Source of the DNA: a virus
Reading direction: 5' to 3' (one strand)
Virus record (IMG/VR): IMGVR_UViG_3300025832_000063
Coordinates: 1-24,457 of that record
DNA length: 24,457 nucleotides
Under the pieces are notes generated by a model, which saw nothing but the letters and a program-made list of their open reading frames with translations, was not told the DNA's origin and searched no databases. This document shows, in pieces, positions 22,095-24,457 of this stretch (within the stretch, counting starts at the first letter, position 1; each line of letters begins with the position of its first letter). A program made the translations under genes and the position numbers.

Positions 22095-22883
22095 ATGGCA
22101 GATTACACACTAACATACAGCGAAGGGTCTAAGGGATTTCCTTCTTTTTACAGCTACTATCCTGATTACATGATTGGGATGAATAATTATTTTTACACGT
22201 TTAAAGGCGGTCAACTATATAGGCATAATACCAACGACATTCATAACAGGTATTATGAAACTACTTACAGCTCAATGATTAAGACTGTAATAAATCAATC
22301 CCCACTAGAGAATAAGTTATTTAAAACAATTAACTTAGAGTCTACTGATGCTTGGACGGCTGATATTTTAACTGACGTTAACTCTCAGTTAGGTAAGATA
22401 CCTTCCGATGAGTTTGTAAAAAAAGAAGGTAACTACTTTGGCTATGTACGAAATCAAGGTGTTAGTGATACCGTATCTACAATATCAAGCTCTGAGTTAA
22501 ACTCAAGAACAATTGGTGGTTTAGGTGTTCCATACACTCAAAATGTAGGTAGCATGAAGTTTTTTCTTTCAGAGACGAGTCTTAGTATTGGGGATTACAT
22601 ATATAGGTATGATAGTTTTGCTAACTCCCTGATATTTGTAGGTCAGGTTACGAATCTTGCTTATTCAAACGTATCTGCAAATAATGGTTCAGTTTTAACC
22701 GTTACGCATAACGGAACCACCGTTACTTCCGGCACGTCTATAATGTACGCTAAGGATACCGCGGCTGAATCAATGGGGGTTATGGGCCATTATGCTGAGG
22801 TAACTTTAACACTTCCAAGCACAGTGACAAGCCCTAGTGAGCTTTTTGCTATTGAGTCTGAAACAATGAAAAGCTATCCTTAA
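22095..22883 (+). CDS. Conserved virion protein of the YSxxPDYMIGMN family
   Basis: A 262-residue protein. The N-terminus has TLTYSEGSKGFPSFYSYYPD, YMIGMNNYFYTFKGGQLYRH and NTNDIHNRYY at 4-52, followed by SPLENKLFKTINLEST at about 69-84. This is a well-preserved pattern (TYSE.SKG..SFYSY.PDYMIGMN..FYTFK.G.LYRHN....R..YY) seen in virion proteins of many marine and Bacteroidota phages. The next part has KKEGNYFGYVRNQG and a beta-rich domain around 155-225 (SIGDYIYRYD, SLIFVGQVTN, SVLTVTHNGTTV). The last 30 residues form a strand and tail. It lies with one intervening base after the appendage gene and is the last gene before a promoter. A tail or baseplate-equivalent location is likely. The exact role is unknown. 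Confidence 0.72.
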   Translation: MADYTLTYSEGSKGFPSFYSYYPDYMIGMNNYFYTFKGGQLYRHNTNDIHNRYYETTYSSMIKTVINQSPLENKLFKTINLESTDAWTADILTDVNSQLGKIPSDEFVKKEGNYFGYVRNQGVSDTVSTISSSELNSRTIGGLGVPYTQNVGSMKFFLSETSLSIGDYIYRYDSFANSLIFVGQVTNLAYSNVSANNGSVLTVTHNGTTVTSGTSIMYAKDTAAESMGVMGHYAEVTLTLPSTVTSPSELFAIESETMKSYP

Positions 22884-22890
22884 ATTTTAG

Positions 22891-22898
22891 TATCTTTG
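22891..22898 (+). promoter_or_regulatory. Bacteroidota-type promoter -7 element (TATCTTTG), nearly leaderless
   Basis: TATCTTTG fits TAnnTTTG in the 22-base gap between two structural genes. The ATG at 22906 is only seven bases beyond the element, so transcription would start at or within a few bases of the start codon. No -33 TTG is visible. It would drive the GNAT-like gene and the internal virion genes. Confidence 0.6.
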
Positions 22899-22905
22899 TT
22901 GTTAT

Positions 22906-23316
22906 ATGATATTTAGCACAAAAGCACTACGAGCCGAAGATTATGACGACACCTTAGTAGGGTGGTGGAACGATTGGGGAGGTCAAGCTCCAAGCAAGGA
23001 GTTTCTTCCTGAGGATGGATTGTCGGGGTTAATGATTTGGGATGAGGATACACCTATATGCGCAGGTTTTTTGTATGACACCAACTCAAAGATAGCATGG
23101 ATAGATTGGATTATATCCAATAAGGATTATAGAAAGAAGCCACACCGCAATAACGCTATTAACTATTTACTAGATAGCTTGATTGGTGTAGCGCAGAGCA
23201 TGGATAAGAAATATATTTTTGCGAACAACAACAACCCTTTACTCGTAAATCATTTTGTGGGTAAGGGATTTAGTGTTGGGGCTAAAAATCAAACAGAATT
23301 ACTTTTAAAAATATAA
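22906..23316 (+). CDS. GNAT-family acetyltransferase-like protein
   Basis: A 136-residue protein. The pattern TLVGWWNDWGGQAPSKEFLP at 16-35 is followed by GLMIWDEDTPICAGFLYDTN at 41-60, then SKIAWIDWIISNKDYR at 61-76. It then has the helix after the acyl-CoA site (RNNAINYLLDSLIGVAQ), KKYIFANNNNPLLVNHFVGK and GFSVGAKNQTELLLKI. This order (strand, motif A, helix, N..L...F...GF) is that of small phage GNAT acetyltransferases. The pyrophosphate-binding segment, usually (R/Q)xxGxG/A, is here RKKPHRNNA, lacking both glycines, so activity is uncertain. The substrate is unknown; modification of a virion or host protein is possible. Its own promoter is unusual for a small gene in a structural cluster. 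Confidence 0.75.
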   Translation: MIFSTKALRAEDYDDTLVGWWNDWGGQAPSKEFLPEDGLSGLMIWDEDTPICAGFLYDTNSKIAWIDWIISNKDYRKKPHRNNAINYLLDSLIGVAQSMDKKYIFANNNNPLLVNHFVGKGFSVGAKNQTELLLKI

Positions 23317-23318
23317 CT

Positions 23319-23927
23319 ATGGGAGTAGAATTAGCTGCTATGTCAGGTTTAGTTTCAGCGGGAATGTCTTTCTCGCAAGCCTCTAAAGCAAGAAAGGAAA
23401 GGGAACAAGCTCAAAATCTAGCTGACGAAGCTTTTGCTGAGGCAAGAGAACAACTAGAAGTCAACTACTTAGAGGAGCTTAGTATAAGTAAAGAACCGTA
23501 TGAGAGACAGCGTGAGGCGCTTGCTCAGCAAGCTGCTCAAGCAATTGAAGTAGGCCGAGAGGGTGACCCTAGGCTAGCCGCAGCTACTGCAGGTAGAGTT
23601 CTTGGTCAAGCTCAGAAGGCAGAGCAAGCAATTACTACTCAACAAACCCAAGACATTGAATCTTTAGAGAAAGCTGTTGCTGATGAAGAAAAAGTTTTGG
23701 CTACAAAAAGGGCTGAGCTTGATTTAGCTCAGGCTGAAGGGGCGGGTATAGCTGCTGCTGAAGCTGCTAATTTAGAAGCTACCTCTATGCAGTCCGCAAC
23801 CCAAGGATTAGTTGATACAGGTATGGGGTTGTACGAGATGTCTGAGTTATACCCTCAGCAAAAACTTGCAGGTGTAACAGGAACTAATCAAGGACGCGTA
23901 AAGGGTGCTCAAGGTAAATTTAGATAA
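23319..23927 (+). CDS. Internal virion protein (T7 gp14-like) candidate
   Basis: A 202-residue, Ala/Glu/Gln-rich helical protein. Residues 1-20 (MGVELAAMSGLVSAGMSFSQ) are mildly hydrophobic and glycine-containing, like the N-termini of the smallest ejected core proteins, which insert into the outer membrane. Residues 22-160 are coiled coil with SKARKEREQAQNLADEAFAE and repeated A/E/Q heptads, interrupted by GREGDPRLAAATAGRVLGQ at about 79-97. The tail is basic (GRVKGAQGKFR). This layout and the RDPRLAA...GR-type motif match gp14-like internal virion proteins of short-tailed phages, which leave the particle with the DNA and help build a conduit through the cell envelope. It starts two bases after the GNAT stop and is followed by another internal-type protein. 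Function inferred from composition and position. Confidence 0.65.
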   Translation: MGVELAAMSGLVSAGMSFSQASKARKEREQAQNLADEAFAEAREQLEVNYLEELSISKEPYERQREALAQQAAQAIEVGREGDPRLAAATAGRVLGQAQKAEQAITTQQTQDIESLEKAVADEEKVLATKRAELDLAQAEGAGIAAAEAANLEATSMQSATQGLVDTGMGLYEMSELYPQQKLAGVTGTNQGRVKGAQGKFR

Positions 23928-23929
23928 TA

Positions 23930-24457
23930 ATGGCAAAGTCGTATTATAAGTTTGATAAACGCCCTGACAAAGTAACTGTAGATTGGGGTGCTATAAGTAA
24001 AGATTTTTCTACTCGATTATCTGAAGAAAGAAATCGTAGAGAGGATTTAAAGTCTGAGATTGCAGAGGATACTAAGAAGTATTTACGCACAGTGCAGGAC
24101 ACACCTCAGGGTCAAAACCAATCAGCTAACGATAGGATGGCCTCTTTTGCTGAAGCTGCAACAAAAACAAGATTGATGCAGGAGCAGAAGCTTAAAAGCG
24201 GAGAGCTTAAGCTTAGGGATTACTATGCTCAGAAAGCTAACCTTGAGCAAGGGACAACTGACCTGTTTGAGGTTGCTAAAAATTTCAACACCAACTTTGA
24301 GAAGAACATGCAGAGGGCTAACACCAACGCATCTCAGGTTGAGATATGGAATAATGGTAGGCTGCAAGATTTTGCTAACCCCGCTAAATCACAGATTATT
24401 GTAGACCCTGAGACCGGTGAGGTTTTAGTGGCTAAGGTAGTAGACGGCGTTCCATCT
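23930..24457 (+). CDS. Large internal virion/ejection protein, N-terminal part (3' partial)
   Basis: The frame opens at ATG 23930, two bases after the preceding stop, and remains open to the window end; 176 residues are visible. The N-terminus MAKSYYKFDKRPDKVTVDWG precedes a long charged helical region (residues 28-110, for example LSEERNRREDLKSEIAEDTK and MQEQKLKSGELKLRDYY). The segment after 125 (NTNFEKNMQRANTNASQVEI) leads into a beta-type stretch with VDPETGEVLVAKV. Large, helical, membrane-less proteins placed after a gp14-like gene are normally the bigger ejection proteins (gp15/gp16-like) of short-tailed phages. Nothing in the visible part shows a transglycosylase domain. The rest lies outside the window, so size and function remain open. 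Confidence 0.62.
   Translation, partial: MAKSYYKFDKRPDKVTVDWGAISKDFSTRLSEERNRREDLKSEIAEDTKKYLRTVQDTPQGQNQSANDRMASFAEAATKTRLMQEQKLKSGELKLRDYYAQKANLEQGTTDLFEVAKNFNTNFEKNMQRANTNASQVEIWNNGRLQDFANPAKSQIIVDPETGEVLVAKVVDGVPS

Noticed and set aside
1-24457. tRNA genes, CRISPR arrays, insertion sequences, integrase or attachment sites
   Set aside because: None was seen. Gaps between genes are all under 90 bases and contain only leaders, promoter elements and three terminators.

Overview
The window is part of the late (lysis, packaging and virion) gene cluster of a tailed double-stranded DNA phage. Every gene is on the + strand. Genes are packed end to end, often joined as TAATG or ATGA stop/start overlaps, and no gap exceeds 85 bases. 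There is no tape-measure gene, tail sheath, tail tube or tail assembly chaperone frameshift. Large tail-hub and internal-virion-type proteins are present instead, so a short-tailed (podovirus-like) particle is the best reading. The host is very probably a Bacteroidota bacterium, likely a marine flavobacterium. The sequence is AT-rich, Shine-Dalgarno sequences are essentially absent, starts are preceded by A-rich leaders, and five of the intergenic gaps carry the Bacteroidota -7 promoter element TAnnTTTG. Several proteins (co-chaperonin-like protein, tail hub, YSxxPDYMIGMN protein, GNAT) look like families I know from uncultured marine Bacteroidota phages. The order terminase, portal, capsid, ring-type proteins, very large hub also recalls crAss-like phages; that relationship is inferred, not shown.

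Layout. 1-549: end of an M15 peptidase endolysin overlapping a holin-like gene. 569-2316: promoter and small genes, including a two-domain GroES-like co-chaperonin and a candidate small terminase. 2294-6976: large terminase and portal. 6978-7428: three very small Lys-rich genes chained by TAATG overlaps, one encoding only 16 residues. 7448-10080: promoter, putative scaffold, major capsid protein and a strong terminator. 10100-10887: a conserved virion-associated protein and a second terminator. 10890-14791: promoter, then four related genes. Two are about 100 codons; the other two are 500-560 codons, apparently the same small core interrupted by three jelly-roll/carbohydrate-binding-like modules each, and the array closes with a terminator. 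14805-22883: promoter, two connector/ring-type proteins, a 1543-residue tail hub/muzzle-type protein, a probable receptor-binding or appendage protein, and a conserved virion protein. 22891-24457: promoter, a GNAT-like acetyltransferase, a gp14-like internal virion protein, and the start of another large internal virion protein cut by the window end.

How it works together (inference). The co-chaperonin would help host GroEL fold capsid proteins. Terminase packages DNA through the portal into a shell built by scaffold and major capsid protein. The ring proteins and hub close the neck and tail, and the module-bearing proteins probably decorate the virion and bind glycans. The last cassette supplies proteins ejected with the DNA. 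Transcription appears to be divided by three hairpin terminators and five -7-type promoters, two of which sit directly on a terminator's T-tract.
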